From NCBI RefSeq assembly GCF_003573695.1, contig NC_039360.1, positions 58,137,830 through 58,201,829 on the forward strand: 64,000 nt of DNA, given 5' to 3'. A model generated the notes under the pieces. That model was not told the origin of the DNA, did not search any database, and was given only the letters and a program-made list of their open reading frames with translations. Each line of letters starts with the position of its first letter. Position 1 is the stretch's first letter. Positions 1 through 13,776 of the stretch are shown here, piece by piece. Made by a program: the position numbers and the translations under genes. The DNA comes from Papaver somniferum (Eukaryota > Streptophyta > Magnoliopsida > Ranunculales > Papaveraceae).

Positions 1-683
1 TCAACTTATAAATTTTTTTGCTTTATCATGTTGATATTTCAAATATATTATGCTTATTGATCTGGTATTTGTACACCGAATTAGTTTAGTGAAATAAGCA
101 AAGATATGATATTGTGCAGCAAAAGAAACCACCAATTTGTGTACCAACTTAGTTGGATGAAATCAGCAACACTACTATAGTTTCTCTATCCATTGTGTTT
201 TCATCTTTGTTTTAAAGAAGTGATTTTCCAGGGTCTAATAGATTTTTCTTTTTTTTTAAAGAATGTTAAGTTACAACTTTTCTTAATTGGTATTGCTTTT
301 ATTTTTTTATGTTCGTAATATCCATGTTATCACTCGCCAGTTAATGTACCTTAAGCTCTTGCCATTCTGACATATTTTTTAGTTATTTCTCTAATAAAGT
401 GAAAGTCATCATGAATATATCTCCAGTCTTTGATAGACACATCTCTCCTACGCATGGCTTCCTTCGGACGTCATACTTCTTGGAAAATTTGTCGATTCTA
501 ATACAATGGAAAATACAGTATTTTAGCTATTGTATATATGTTTAATGAGTACCGTTACCTGATATTTTTACAACAAAAAATTGTAGGCTACCCATATTCC
601 TTAGACATTCAACGGAGATTTACACATTAAAGCATGTCACCTGATAATCGAACAATACTATAAACCACACTACACATAGATAT
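1..683. other. AT-rich intergenic stretch
   Basis: I see no coding region, splice-bounded exon, repeat end or RNA gene here. It is low-complexity AT-rich DNA. Confidence 0.5.
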
Positions 684-1050
684 AAATTACACACATATTA
701 ACGCACCTATACAAAAACAATAAAATTATACATTAGCTGGGAGAGATGATACATGTAGATTTGGAGGATCCACTTCAACGGATGTTGCATTGGATTTCCG
801 TTCAAGATGTCCTATTATTTTTTATGAGTTGTTGTTGTTGTCTTTCGCTTTCGCATCGTTTCCACCGGGCCATCTGCCTTTTATTACCGAGGTTATAGAA
901 GAATGCATTGGATGCATGTATGCCACATTATGCTTTTCGCCCGGCATGCCAAACAATAATTTGAATTCCAGATACCAATTGCACACATAAGAACGCACCT
1001 ATAACAAAAACAAACAAATTATACATCAATTTTGGGAGATGAGGCATGTA
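684..1050 (+). repeat. Direct repeat pair, about 73 bp each
   Basis: Two similar blocks (about 684-757 and 978-1050) share the order ACACATA..AACGCACCTATA, AAACAA, ATTATACAT, GGGAGATGA, CATGTAGAT. They lie 294 bp apart in direct orientation. The intervening DNA has no recognised gene. This could be a local duplication or the ends of a small degraded element. No target duplication was found. Confidence 0.5.
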
Positions 1051-1906
1051 GATACTGTAGTTTTTAAAAAAATTTGAATAATGCATGAATCATCATGGAA
1101 AAAAATTAATACTGATTTTCTACACCGTTAAGATAACAGAGAAAAAAAGTTATCAAGTGGTTTACCACAAATACTAAGTTGTGAGGTACTTAAATAATCA
1201 AATGGTTTACCTATAGCTGGTGTCCCAAAGCATGTTGCATCAGTACCATCTCAAATTGTTCACAATACCCGACTTTTACTTAGTTACATTTTATGCCTAC
1301 ATGCCGAGTAATACTGCCCCGTAAGTCTCTTCTACTGTGCAATATTGCTAATATGAGGTACCGATTTTCTCTTCACATAAGATAAAATATTTACTGGTAG
1401 TGGATTGGGCAGTGTACTCCCACGCAAAATGGTACCCCCTATTCACTTGTGAGAAGTTTTATTGGAAATAGATTTATTCCAATGACAGTGAAAACAATTA
1501 CCACCCCACCCTGTTCTATTTTAGTTTGAGGTTGTTTTTTGTTCCACATTCCCTTATAATTTCATTTTTTTTACAAATCTATCAACAATACCCCAACGTT
1601 TTGTGTTGGAATCATAAGTTTATATTTTAAAATGTTCTAATAGCAATTAATTTTCGAATGAAGGGAGTATAATTACAAATTGTATTTTTTTATATACTTT
1701 GCTTCCAGTGGTCTAACTTATAATACAAACTTTAAATTACTAAATCCAATCAACCGGTTGAAATGTACTTCAGATACATGTCTAGAATTTTGAAAAATAT
1801 GCGCCAACCAATGTCTAGATCCACAGAATTATTTGAAAGTTCTTGGACTTGAAAGTTATAGTAAATATTTAATGTAAAAGAAATCCATATGTGACAACGA
1901 TTTAGC
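1051..1906. other. AT-rich intergenic stretch
   Basis: No gene, transposon terminus or repeat that I can support. Short open frames here look random. Confidence 0.45.
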
Positions 1907-4900
1907 TCATATATCATGTTGAACCACTGGCCTATTCTTGTTTTCCATTGTCATTCTTTCGTCAAACTGCGGTGGAGGAATCAATGTATGCACCACTGAA
2001 TGTATGTTTGTATTATTTGGTCTAGGACTGTATGTTTGTTGCACAAGGTATCCATACCCATCAAGCAAAAACTTATTTTCCTTCAAAATAACACAATTCA
2101 AGTAAATCCAAAATGGAAAAGAAGTACGCACTTTTTAACTGAAGAATCGGAATTTGGTATTCTAAAGACTTGTTTTTTCCGCAACCTATTTTCCATTCAA
2201 TGTTTTGTACTGCAATTGCAACAAAGTCGTGTCATGTTGAGACCACAAAACTGATTAGGCTAAAAGAGAATATAATATATCGACTAATGTAGACAATAAA
2301 GCACACTAATTTCCATCTAAGCAATATGACAAAAGCTCGAGAAGGATTTTCATTTGACATATAATTTACCGTTTTTGATTGCTGGAAAATGGACTCGAAT
2401 TTAAATTCCTTCAGTTGCTTCATCTCCCCAAAAGGCACAGTCTAGATGAGCAGTATGCCAACAAAGCTATTTTTCACCTTGTTTACTGTCACATGTAATA
2501 AATCTGTGGCCCCTAAGGATCCAATCAATAATAGTAGAAAAAAGAATGCAACAACAATTGCGAAATTAATCGACTACACTGCAACACATACCACAATCCA
2601 TGTACAGTGAACCGTTGCTCCTTGCTTCTCAAAGGTCACTGCAAATTATACTTAGAGCCTTAAAATCCATAGTTTGAAGTATTTGATTCATGTCCAAAAT
2701 GTTCAACTTTAGAGGAATCTCCCCTGAGAGGTATGGTTGAGTAAGGCAACTGATCTACAGGCACAAAGAAGAAAATAATCACTAAAAAAGGAAGCAACGC
2801 CCACTGAACTCAAGAGTATAAAGATATGGAGGAAATCTTAATGTCGTGCTTTTAAAATCCTTCTAGCCATTATCCTGTTGTAATATTTCTTGCTAAGACG
2901 AACTCCCATGTTGTGGAAATTCCACCCAGAAGGTAATGGGTTCTCCTACAATACGCCTTCATACAATGCTCAAGGCTCTAGGCTAAGTAGCAGGAGCCTA
3001 GTAGCATTTGGCCTCCCATGGAAAATGTAATCATCTAATGGTGAGTGTAATTACCAAATTGTCTATTTTAACTACACAATCATTTACGGAAGGTAGATAC
3101 CAACAAAATTGCTTAAGTAAAAGCCCCTAATACTGTCATTTATTTCAGGTACCTAGCCTGGAGCATTTATTTTGCGGTACCATGTTTTTAATATGGAAGG
3201 TGAATCACAGGTGCATGTGAATAATGTGGAAAGTGAATCACATGCCATTTTTTCATTGTCGATTGTCATGTTCCCTATTAAGCCGATGATTGTGGTATTA
3301 AACTCATTTGCAATAAAACATTTTGGAACAAAACATTAGAGCAGAAAAGCTTATCATAGGATGTAAGCTTTCATCCCATGCATCTTCGCCTACATAAGAG
3401 TTATCATGGATAATTGTCACATGAGGTCCTTCAATGAAATTACCACTTTGAGACCCATTGACATTGCCTTCCTTTATATACATGCTCTTATAGCCGATGT
3501 GATGCATTAACAGGTAAGTATGGACTAAAGTGCTCGAATTAAGATCACTAAATATCCTATAAGCATACAATTTTATATAGTTACCTCTTATAGGTGATTC
3601 GTGTGTAGACCTCAGTAACAATACATACATAAATCATTAGTACTTCCGCCAGGTTAAAGGTTAGGAATGTACGGACGTAAAAAGCATTAAAAGAGTCTTA
3701 TATGTTCCGATCTAGCTAACTCATTTATTTCCAATCTTTGCTCTAGGAGTGGTATAAGTGAAGATACTTACGAAGTCTTTGCCATAAAAGGATTTCTACA
3801 AATATGTAATGGTAGTCGTAATATATGTGCGGATGGGCATACACCAAACTCCCCCAATTAATACAAAATTAAGCATTTACCTCTGCTAGCTATTATGAAT
3901 GCATTTTGAATTTTCATGTGCTCCAATCTTCTGCAACCGCATCTTCTAGCGGCACCTAAGATATTAATGCTCCACGATTAGTTTATATACTTAACAAAAA
4001 AGAAATTGAAGCAAGAGCTACCGAAAGTCTCTAAAACCGAGCCATTTGCTCGATAAATTAACAAAACATTTACTGTTAAAGTTATAAACATCAAAAACAT
4101 GTGTACATGTATAATATAGCACACAAACCTCAAAAAGAATACATTGAATTCCAACAAAGAAGCTAGAGACAGCAAGTGTTGTCATCATTACTGCTATGTT
4201 AGTTACAACCTCTCTTCATTATTAAAAGTAACATAAATATATAAACGTATAGCATCAATATCATTGATATGCATCATACGAAGACCTCCTAGATGAACAT
4301 GTAAATAGTTCAAACCATTAGAAGAATCACCTTTCTCAGATATTATCCTGCCAACACTTTGATATAGCACAGACGTAAATCAAAATTAGGTATCGCCACA
4401 CATAATTTAAAAAACCGTGGGGGCGACGGTATTGCTATAACTAAATGTAAATTTCTCGTATTTAATTATGTAAACAAATTATGTTTTCTATACAAATACT
4501 TCTGAATAGCAAATTGAAATTAGTTGACAATAGAAATTCTTTTCTTACCTGACCCATTCTTCCTATCTCTCTGGACATCCAAATCCTTCAGCAATTTCAA
4601 TCATACAACCTTCATTTTAAATGGCTCAAGGTCCTTCAGCTTCAAGCGAAAACATATTTTGAGCTCACCTTCCCCAGTTCTTGTAAATTGAATTTCATCT
4701 AAATAAATCAGAAGCATACAACCTTCACTTTAAATAGCTCAAGGTCCTTCAGCTTCAAGGGAACACATATTTTGCGCTCACCTGCCCTAATTCATGTAAA
4801 TTGAATTTCAGCTAAATAAATCAGAAGCACAACGCTAAACAAAAATGAAGTGGTAACAGCTACCTAAGCGACTGAATATTAAACATGACTAAATGTTAAT

Positions 4901-5564
4901 CATAATGAATAACAAAGCTTAGCAGAGTCAAACTAAAAGTCTCTTGGAGATTTGAGCTGTTGAAGCAATATAAACGCAAATAACACTTTTCTCGCTATAA
5001 AGGGAATGTCACTAAAATAACATTTTCACTCCTTCATTCCTTTCTCATTGCTCTAGTTGATTCTCCTTACCGGCAACATAATATACTCTGCAATCACAGA
5101 ATATACTTGTAAGAGAAAGAAAAAGAAGAGTACTTCAGATGATACCGAATATCGATTTGAACATCCTTATTTCTATCTCAAGAGACTTGATAAAGTACCC
5201 ATTTGTTTCTTTTCTTTTTCTTATCGATATAGGAAATAATTTCTTCCTGTCGACCTTGTCATCATCTAGAGCCTAGACAATCATGAACAATCAAACCACA
5301 TCCTACTGTTGTGTTGTTAAACTTGTCTACAGTTTTCTAATGATCTCCCACATAATAACTATTGAAAATATCTCTTAGACCTCTGAATCGAATGCGAATT
5401 TTGAAGTTTTCAGTAACCTCTTTGGGTGTTGTAATCTCCAGCTCCAAGGCGTCCACGCAGACCACAACACTACCAGATTTTTCCTCCTTAACAGGAGCTG
5501 CCTCAGGTTTCATGGGGAAAAAATCACTCTGCGAAGCAACATTAGTCTCTGGAGTTCGGAACAA
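1907..5564 (-). pseudogene. Unrecognised gene or gene remnant, exon-like pieces
   Basis: Several minus-strand pieces look more protein-like than the surrounding DNA and some end at plausible splice sites. They are 5564-5337 (75 codons from ATG, charged, with PVKEEKSG), about 4690-4551 (lysine-rich, followed by GTAAGA), about 3480-3350 (hydrophilic, with EGPHVTIIHDNSYVGEDAW), about 2760-2650 (preceded by TGTAG) and 2130-1907 (ending at a stop after RPVVQHDI). The order would fit one gene read leftwards, starting near 5.6 kb behind a leader region. I do not recognise the product and cannot show that the pieces join in one frame. One piece is tandemly duplicated (4602-4829) with an in-frame stop in some readings, so a decayed gene is at least as likely as a working one. 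Confidence 0.22.
4602..4829 (-). repeat. Tandem duplication, 113-bp period, two units
   Basis: Two adjacent units, about 4602-4714 and 4715-4829, share CATACAACCTTCA, GCTCAAGGTCCTTCAGCTTC and AAATAAATCAGAAGCA with scattered substitutions. Read on the minus strand each unit covers a lysine-rich exon-like block plus a GGTGAGC sequence. The divergence between the units shows the duplication is not recent. Confidence 0.75.
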
Positions 5565-6589
5565 ACAAAACAGTTGATCAGATTATGGTGCAATTGAAAC
5601 AGAGATAAGGAGAATAGGGATAGAAAGGAGGCTTCTTGAAACCTAATTAAGGTTAGCTCGTAAGTAAGAAACTTGAAACCCTTACGCCATCTATGATGAT
5701 GAAATTTGATTGGGCAAAACATTCTTTTAGAAATTCAAATTACAAACCCTTACGTCATCTCAGACGGTGAAAATTGATTGGGCATATTTGACCTAAAATC
5801 CTAGCCATAAATCAATCTAGAGACAAAACCCATACTTCATGAACTACAAAAGTTAGAGTTGAGCTTATTTACCTTAGTAGTGTAACGTTGTCAATGATTG
5901 ATTCTCTAAAACCTGTAAAATCCCTGTGATTTTTAGCCTTTGATCAATTAGATCGAAATATAAAAAAAATGAATGAAAAACTCGAATTGAGAAGCATAAA
6001 AATCTTACATGGATAAAACCCTAGAATTTCCCGAACAGATTTACCTGGAAAATTCTTACAGGGTTTTACCTGTACCCTGTATTATCACGATTGTCATCAT
6101 AAAACCTTAGAAATTGAAGACAAACATTAGATATATTGCAAGAACAAATATTTCGTTGGTTGTTTAAGGGTCTAAATCTGAAACCCAAGGGAAATTTAAC
6201 AGGAGGATTCTAAATTGGTGGTATCTCAAACGTCAAATCTTAAAGACTCCGTATATAGATCAAACATGCATTACGAATTCTTAAGGCCGCAAGTTTCCTA
6301 GCCGTCCAAGTCAAACGCCATCCGGATGATCCCGACCGCCAGATGACAGTTTACGGCAAATCCTATCCACTCTTTGAATCTTTGATTAAGGAGACAAAGT
6401 ACACCTTTTTTTATTACAGAGATTGAGTTCATAAAAATTGAAGTTGCAGAGACAAGAAAATGAAGAATGTGAAAGAACAATTCAGATCCTAACCGAACTT
6501 TTTTACACTTTACAGCATTAGAATTCACTGTATTAAGCGATTCTTTCAAAATAATTTAGATATCATCTCTCTTAGTAAATTCATCAAAA
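5565..6589. other. Gene-flank-like region without a supported gene
   Basis: The stretch contains several plant-leader-like strings such as AAACCCTAGAATTT and AAACCCATAC, and a diverged direct repeat (CCCTTACGCCATCT near 5680 and CCCTTACGTCATCT near 5749, each followed by GATTGGGCA). It could be the promoter and leader of the unrecognised minus-strand gene to its left. I see no convincing exon. Confidence 0.3.
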
Positions 6590-6965
6590 TTAGATGAATA
6601 TTACTATGCCGCCAGAAGGTCTTTGTTGACTTCTGCCTACCGCTTGATTTGCTAGTGCATTTGTAGCCTGGTTGGCCTCTCTATAAATGTGGTGGTTTGT
6701 ATGATAAAGATAAATCGTAGTAGGGCTCTGATTTTGTTGATCATCTCGCAAGTACAATGGTGTCTCGATCCTAATTGTGGTGAAAATAATGAGAGTTTGA
6801 GAGTTTGACTCTAAGCAAACCTTCGTCTATTATCGTTTATTGTTGTTCAAATCGCCATAAACATGGCCTGTGTTTCCGCCACTAAAACCATGGTTATTTC
6901 TAATGGTCGTGTCATTGATACGATCGTGGTAGTTGAGAAATTCTAGCAGAAAATCCCACTAAAAG
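6590..6965 (-). mobile_element. LINE 3'-end fragment, RNase H-like domain
   Basis: Translation of the minus strand gives the end of a plant LINE RNase H-like (RVT_3) domain: a block with ETQAMFMAI, then interrupted sequence, then YREANQATNALANQAV, which is the typical C-terminal helix of that domain. There are stops and frameshifts between the blocks. No poly(A) or target duplication is visible, so this is an old truncated fragment. Confidence 0.6.
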
Positions 6966-7063
6966 TTTGATGTTACAACTAATTGAAAAAGTATAATGCA
7001 AGAAAATCATCAAACTGGAAAAAACCAAAACATCAAGAATCAACTCTTTGAAATCAAGATCCC

Positions 7064-8300
7064 TGTCAGAGCATCGCTTGGCTGAACCACATGTATTGGT
7101 ATGTCAAGCTTTTCGTCAATGTTTGATGACTAAAACTGTATCTTGATCTATAACCTACTAATGTCAGTCTCAGATTAGGATTAGAGCATGGTAGTCGAGT
7201 ATTAAAAATCATCGAATACCCTCGAAGATTGAAGAACAACAAAGACATACATGAGAACTTCATGAACAAATATATGTGAAGACTGACTATCTTATTTTAC
7301 TCATTAATTCTACCATTCTATCTTCTAAAACAATGTCATATGGCTTTAGTATATGATGAATCAGAAAGAAGAAGTTTTGAATTCAAGCTTGTACTTGGTA
7401 AATCTTAAAACATGAACTCAAGCATTGTATGTTCGTAGGTCCTGTCACTTTTGACGTTGAGAATAATCTTTATCGCTAAAAAAACTATGCCTATGAACTA
7501 TAAGCCTAAAAACGTTAGATTGTATTATTGTTTACAAATTGAGTTTTTAGTTTGCAAACTACGCAATTTATTGAAATTATTCAACTCCAAGGTGCACAGT
7601 TTGTGAACCATGCAATTTTAAGGTGTTCCTCGATACTTTTTGAAATTTTTGTGTTCAAGAATTATGCACTTTTGACTATGTTCTTGAACACTTCAAACGG
7701 ATTGAGATCACGAATCACTTTTATTAGTACACGAACTGGTCTGTTTTTGGGTGTTACTGAACTCCAACTTGAGTTAAATTTTATGCATGGTTTCTTAATC
7801 GACAAATACACAAGTGCACATTCTTTTTTGTATTACAAGGCGAACTTCTCACGTGCTTACACGGTTTCCATTCTTCGGAGTTAATCTATGTTAAGAACTT
7901 TAGTTTGCTTGGGGTCAAAGTGATTCTTAAACATAGAAACTAGTTCACGAACTTTCTTTGGTCACAAGTAATTTGCTTGAACCTTAAGCAATCTAGCATG
8001 TTTCATCATTATAAATAAAGGATTATATGCAACGTTGAATCTCAATCCCTACATGATGTATACTAGATGCGGATAGAATTTCCCTCTAAAGATCTAGGTT
8101 TCTTCGTGAAACATAAGTAGGTTACGACTTTGAAGACTTCACTCGGCCTTTGCAAAAACGAATAGACTATCTTTTACATGATAGATCTTTCATATCCGAA
8201 ATCTTACAAGGATTTGAGATATTAATATGATAAAGTAGATGATTGTTCCCTTGGTTGTGGTGGTGGTGTGGGGACCAGGAGCATTGGGACATTGATGTAA
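7064..8300 (+). repeat. Partial long LTR, family related to 28411-30879
   Basis: It begins TGTCAGAGCATCGCTTGGCTGAAC and is alignable by eye with the LTR starting at 28411 (TGTTAGAGCATAGCTCGG..TTGAACC..TTGGTATGTCAAG). It has the same internal layout: a region rich in short repeats (here variants of GTTTGCAAACT and GTTCACGAACT, about 7540-7990), then a TATAAATA at about 8009-8018, then downstream sequence. The far end is not matched, so this is a truncated copy with no open frame of interest. Confidence 0.6.
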
Positions 8301-8899
8301 CTATTTTACAGATAAATTATATTATTATAACAAGTTAAGATATTACGAATGTGCTCTTTTAATTTTTGATAATTAAAATTAAACAATTCATATGGATTTT
8401 TTCGAATTCTCTTCTATGTTCATTGCTCAGCAAATAATCCCATGTGTTTGTAATTCTCATATATGCTTGTTGCTGAATTCTGAATACCTTGAGGAACTTT
8501 GAAGTCTAAACAGGTTCTCCCCTTATATTAACATTATGCACGACAACCCTAATATACACTGTCTAAAGACTCCAAACTATAAACACATAATAAAATTGAA
8601 AGTCAAACAACTACATAATGTCATCAAAGTAATCCACCAACATTCATAAATAAATCTGGTGTATCCTTGGCTTCATTATAACTATCCATGTTATGCTAAC
8701 GCTTACATTAATCGCTAGCATCACACATTGAAGAGAGGAGGGTATCAAGTATACCATCAACTTTTTCGTTACAAAACTTATAGACAAATTCCTTGCATGA
8801 ACTTTAGCCAGGAGTAAAGCAAACAAGAAACTCCTTGGATAATATAAGTAAAATATTCTTGAATCATGAGGATTAATTAACCTACAACTTGTTTTACTT
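8301..8899. other. Intergenic stretch between two LTR copies
   Basis: No gene seen. Parts may be the diverged terminal section of the minus-strand LTR that follows, but I could not fix a boundary. Confidence 0.35.
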
Positions 8900-10970
8900 T
8901 TTATTATAAAGATAAAATCAATGTAATACAAAAATTAGAAGTAAAACAAAGCACACACCAAAGATTTTTCTAACAAGGAAAGCAACAAAGCCAAAAAAAA
9001 AAAAAACGGGACCTCATCCAGTTAGAAGATAGCATTATAAGACTTCATTCTGCAATGTTATTGAGAAAGAATAAACCATCCAAGCTACTTTTTTGTAGTT
9101 ATGCCTCTATTTATCTTGATTCTTGCAAGAATCTACGCACTTGATTCCCTTAAATGATGTCCTTTACATACATAAGAATTCATCCATATTTCGTTGTGAA
9201 GACCAGCGCCATCCTTCCTCCAACAGCATGCCTGATTATTTCCTTTAAGATGTTAAATCAAAGGGACATAAATCTATTCCCTGATTTGGACGAATATAAA
9301 TCTCCAAGACCATGGTTATTCTCTTCAAAAGTTATAAAGATAATCAACTATTTACACAAGAATATAAATTTTGATCAAAGTCCAAGATGAATTCTTTTGG
9401 AAAACTTACAAAAATGATTTCAATAGATTAATTTATACTCAATCGTGTTTCAAGTTTTCTATCAAATATGGATTTGATCAGTAATTCTTGAAAGGCCTTA
9501 TATCGTAAGATAAGGACCTTAGGAAAAAAAGAATTACAAACAAAATATATACAAATAAACGTTAAACTACCTATCTTTTGAAGATAGGTTGTACATGTAT
9601 CTTTCAAAGTCGAACCTTAAATAACGAAGATCCTAGGTATTTCGAGGAAAAAATTTTCAACAAGATACGCAAGCGTGTAGGGATTGTGTTTTAAGTATTA
9701 TGATTAAGGTGTAAACAATAAATTTCTGACAACAGAAGTTAACTCTCGGTTGCTAAATCTAAATTGTTTCCTTCGATACCTAAATTATTACTTTGATAAG
9801 AGTAAGACTTGCAATGAGGTTCTTTCCATAGTTTGAAGTTGTAGATAATTGTTAGCTCAAGTAAATTCTATAAAAATAATTATTATCAAATATAACTCCG
9901 AACTACTAAGAATAGATAATGTGTACAAAGAGGCAACAATGTAAAATATCTAAAAGTTTGAATCTCTAGCTAGATAGATTCTTAGATTAAAACTTTTCAT
10001 ACAAACGAATTAGCTAATAAAAAGCAATTCGTAAGTATGTGCAGAAGTTCGCTTATAAAATTAAAGAATAATGAATGAGTCCAAATCCAATAGTGTATTA
10101 GGTTGACACGTTCAGCTTTTAGGTATGTGAACTCAAGCAATAAGTTCGTGAACTCATAAGAGAGTAAATAAAATTCAAAATCTTTGTAGGTTCACGATCT
10201 CAAATCTAAACAAAGTTATACGAAATATTCAAGCCTTTAGGTTTGCGAACTCAAATATTCAAAAAGTCACAAGAGAATTTCTTGTACTAGGTTTGCGAGC
10301 TCACCCTTTTAGGTTCGTAAACTCAAATAATGTTAAGCCTCAGAAGAAATTCTCCACAATAAGTTCGCAAAGTCACCTATTTAGGTTTGCGAACACACCT
10401 ATTTAGGTTTAAGAACACAACTGACCTATTGACTTTATTGTTTTGATTCTACAAGAAATTGATTCACAAACTCAAACTTCTAAGTTCGTGAACTTAAGTG
10501 AGTGGATAACATCAGTAGTAAACTACCAAAACAAAACCTTACAAACTCAAGAATGAATTTGCAAGTCTTGAGGTTTTCATGTGCTTTTTATCTCAATCTT
10601 AGTTTCAAGTTCTCCACAACAAAGAGCTTGGGAAGTTGAAACATCACCAGACTTGACAAAAGCTAATATGTGATATGATGTTCTTCGAATATGGTCATTT
10701 ACTAAAGTCCTCAACATCTACTACGATAGATAAATAGACAGACAAAATGGAAAAGAGTTCGAAAGAAAAGACCAATCTTCATTACTTACCTCGACGAAGT
10801 TTCATTCTTCTTGAGTAAATTGGAAAATCCTAAGACTCTGTTACCTAATCTATTACTAGTTGAAGCTGACTTTAGTAGGCAAAACTGAGAAATAGCTTTG
10901 GCATCTAAACTTGACGATATATTTGACATACCATGGTATATGGGTTCAATTGAGCATTCACTCTAAGACA
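8900..10970 (-). repeat. Long LTR copy in reverse orientation
   Basis: Read on the minus strand this begins TGTCTTAGAGTGAATGCTC near 10970, then TTGAACCC and GGTATGTCAA, matching the start of the 28411 LTR. It contains a repeat array at 10112-10570. Near 8940-9010 it ends in the block CTTTGGTGTGTGCTTTG beside a cccgttttt run, which is also present at 24480-24560 and, in the other orientation, at 30515-30590. No flanking duplication was found, so it is either a degraded solo LTR or part of an older element. Confidence 0.55.
10112..10570 (-). repeat. Array of near-palindromic GTTYGYRAACTC motifs in an LTR
   Basis: At least ten copies of AGGTTTGCGAACTCA, AAGTTCGTGAACTCA and close variants lie within about 450 bp. 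The core GTTCGCGAAC is an exact palindrome. The array occupies the promoter-proximal part of a minus-strand LTR. Related motifs occur at the same relative place in the 7064 copy. Confidence 0.7.
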
Positions 10971-11940
10971 CCTTTTTCAGCGAGATTATACATATATTTT
11001 AATAATTACGCTTGAGTGGATGAATTTGGATATTATTGTATCACCCATTATCAGACATGTTTAGTCGTATACGTACACAGGAAAAAAGATGGAGGTAATG
11101 TTTACCCATAATACAAAATGTATATTCAATTTTACACATTAAAATTCTTTTAATTAACATTTACCAACACTTTCATAAACCTAAAGAGATTTCCAATTTA
11201 GGATTTGCAAAAGAGAATTTAGTTTTACATACATGTTTATATATATAGATTGCGCCAATTTTAAAATGTTGAAGAAAAGTATATTTTTCGAAAGGTTAGT
11301 TTCCACAAGCGAAATTTATAAAATAATTTATTTTCTTGCATCTAAATATTTGTAACGAATAGTGTTGTTTTTGCATATAAAATATGTTTATAGCATATGT
11401 AATTAATTTAACTGCTATTACGTGTGAAAAAAATAATGTTTCATAAATATGAACTTTAGTTTTTCTTGATGATTACATATACTTTGTCTAGCACATCATG
11501 ATTCATTTTTTTTCGTATAAATGTTTTTTTTTCGCGTTTAATATCATTATGAATTTGGATAATTGGTAATAATTTCAAGGAAATAAATTCTCTTATATAA
11601 AAACAAATATCGGTTTACAATGCTAATTATTTTCTCTAAAACCAAAAAACGAAGTTCTCGATAATTAGATACAGATAAATATCAACAGGAGGAGGGCAAC
11701 AAAGGAATGTTGTTTGGTGGAAATTCATACTTCGAAGATTGTGTGTGCAACCACTAATTACTTGCTTCAAAAAAAAACCACCAATTACTAGTTTCATATA
11801 TGTATAAAGACTATTTAAAAAATTAAAAATCAAGCGTATTAATGATATAAAAAGCCCAAACTTAGATTCCTCCTAGAGCCTTGGTAAACTATAAAATGGC
11901 CCTGATCAGACAATCAATTTTGATTGGAATAATATCATCG
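10971..11940. other. AT-rich intergenic stretch
   Basis: Very AT-rich with many T and A runs. I see no gene, repeat end or exon that I can support. Confidence 0.5.
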
Positions 11941-12520
11941 TGTAGACTCCACATTCGGAAATAATAATAGTATTTGTCACTTTGTAGTCTCCTTTGGTTC
12001 TTAAAGGTGAATCATGTATCTTCATTTATGCAGATCATTTTTTGTTAAATTTGTTTAGTTCAAATGTATCCTCAGTACTAATGGTTGTATCATATTCGTA
12101 AGGTATCAATTCTTTACATTTTTATTCTTGTTGAGAATGTTAGTTGTCTGCTTGTACTATGTTTCTTTTTGGCTGTCTGCTTGTACTATTTCAGTTAAAA
12201 CATTTCTTTTCCTTTCAAAAAAATATAAAAACAAAATAATTTGAAGATATTAGTGCTAGTAACACCGATAAACAATGATAACAATAAGTATTAATGGAAT
12301 CCTTCACTTGGAAAGGTATTAGAAAAATAAACACATCATTGAGGAAATGTCGACTACCGAGTTGGTTTAAAACCATCATGTTTAAGGACCCAGGGTTGAA
12401 TTGGAAGGCAATTGTAAACAATAATTATTGCTACATGTTGTCAGGGTTCGTTGGTCTCTCTTCTCTCTTTACTTAGAAAATCTAATGCTTTTTCCATCCA
12501 AAAAAAGAAAAGAAAAGAAA
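11941..12520 (+). mobile_element. Two probable non-LTR retroelement tails
   Basis: The segment up to about 12225 ends in TCTGCTTGTACTATTTC..TTCTTTTCCTTTC followed by an A-rich run, a typical plant LINE 3' untranslated end. A second segment ends near 12500-12520 in ATCCAAAAAAAG and repeated AAAAG. No reverse-transcriptase residues remain and no clear target duplication was found, so the assignment rests on the tail style alone. Confidence 0.3.
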
Positions 12521-12525
12521 AGAGA

Positions 12526-12743
12526 GCAAAGCTCATGAATATCATACAACGTTAAAACTATCAGAAGTAGTTTGACTTTTTCTAAATGTATCAAATATAT
12601 GTGTGTCAACCACTCACTAAATCGGTCGTGTGGGTTTTTCTTTTTTTCATCAAATTAACCTCCTTGTCAGAGCCAAGTATACTGTAGTTGGTTAGGTTAG
12701 GTATATGGGTTGACAGTACCCAGAAAAGAAAAAGAAAAACACC
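12526..12743 (+). repeat. Dispersed repeat, inverted partner at 52009-52216
   Basis: About 215 bp running from GCAAAGCTCATGAATAT to GTTGACAGTACCCAGAAAA. It recurs in reverse complement at 52009-52216 at roughly 80 percent identity by eye. The similarity continues, with a deletion, into the first preserved exon junction of the receptor-kinase pseudogene. The partner is therefore a copy of this pseudogene's flank rather than a free-standing small transposon. Confidence 0.65.
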
Positions 12744-13776
12744 ATTTTTTTTTGCATCGGTAAAACCAACTTATTTTTATCTTCATCCCATTTATCTTTC
12801 AATTTCTCATTCATCTTCATCTTATGCAAGCTTGCATAGACCTACCGAGATCACTTGAGAGGGAACCATCTTTCATGACAAATTCCGAAGGAGATTGATG
12901 AATGTTCATCTCTGCATACCTTGTAAGTATTGTTTGTTTGTGAGGTGGCGAGACATCTACTGCTCGATGTCGTATTTTCTTCCTTATATTGATCTAAGTA
13001 TCAATTCGTCATGCCAAGGATTTGACTTTCAATGAGATTTATGGGGACATACCATATTTAGTATCAAATTTGAAAGAATTAAAAACACGGTAAGCTTCTA
13101 TTGTCATTCGGCGGTTCATATTTATAGTCTATTGTTCTGTTTTTGTGATTCTATTGAAACGTAAAATTCTTTCGCAGGATTTTGAAAAGCAATCAACTAA
13201 TTTAACTGACTTTGTCACAGATTCTAAACTTGAAAATGTAACACCCCGAGTTCCGGATCAGGGTCAAACCCGTATGGAGATCCGAACTCGAAGCGTTACG
13301 AGTAGGAAAGAGACTTATTCAAATAACTCTTCTAATTTACTTATTACAACAAACGTAATTTAACCTTTCTAACATGAGTTTAAACATATAAATTGGCTAA
13401 TCATCTTTAACAACATTTTCAACGAACATATTATTTCAATTTACATTTTAAACATTTACAAGAAAATAATTTACAAAAATTATTTTTTTAAACATTTCTA
13501 ATAATATTCTTAACAAACAATTACACGTCAATCAATTACAAGATATATGCACACAATCAACAAAATAACTAATTTCTTAGTTTTCACTTCCACATTCCGT
13601 AATATCTGCAAGATATGGCAATTGGGGTGAGATGACAGCTCAATAGAATGCATTCCCTTTCTCGAAACATGTGAAACATATGAATCAATCAAAGAAAAAC
13701 ATATAACAAGAGAATACAACACAACTTCAATGATTTACTTAGATATCCATTAAACAAACTCATTCCTTTATCTTTA

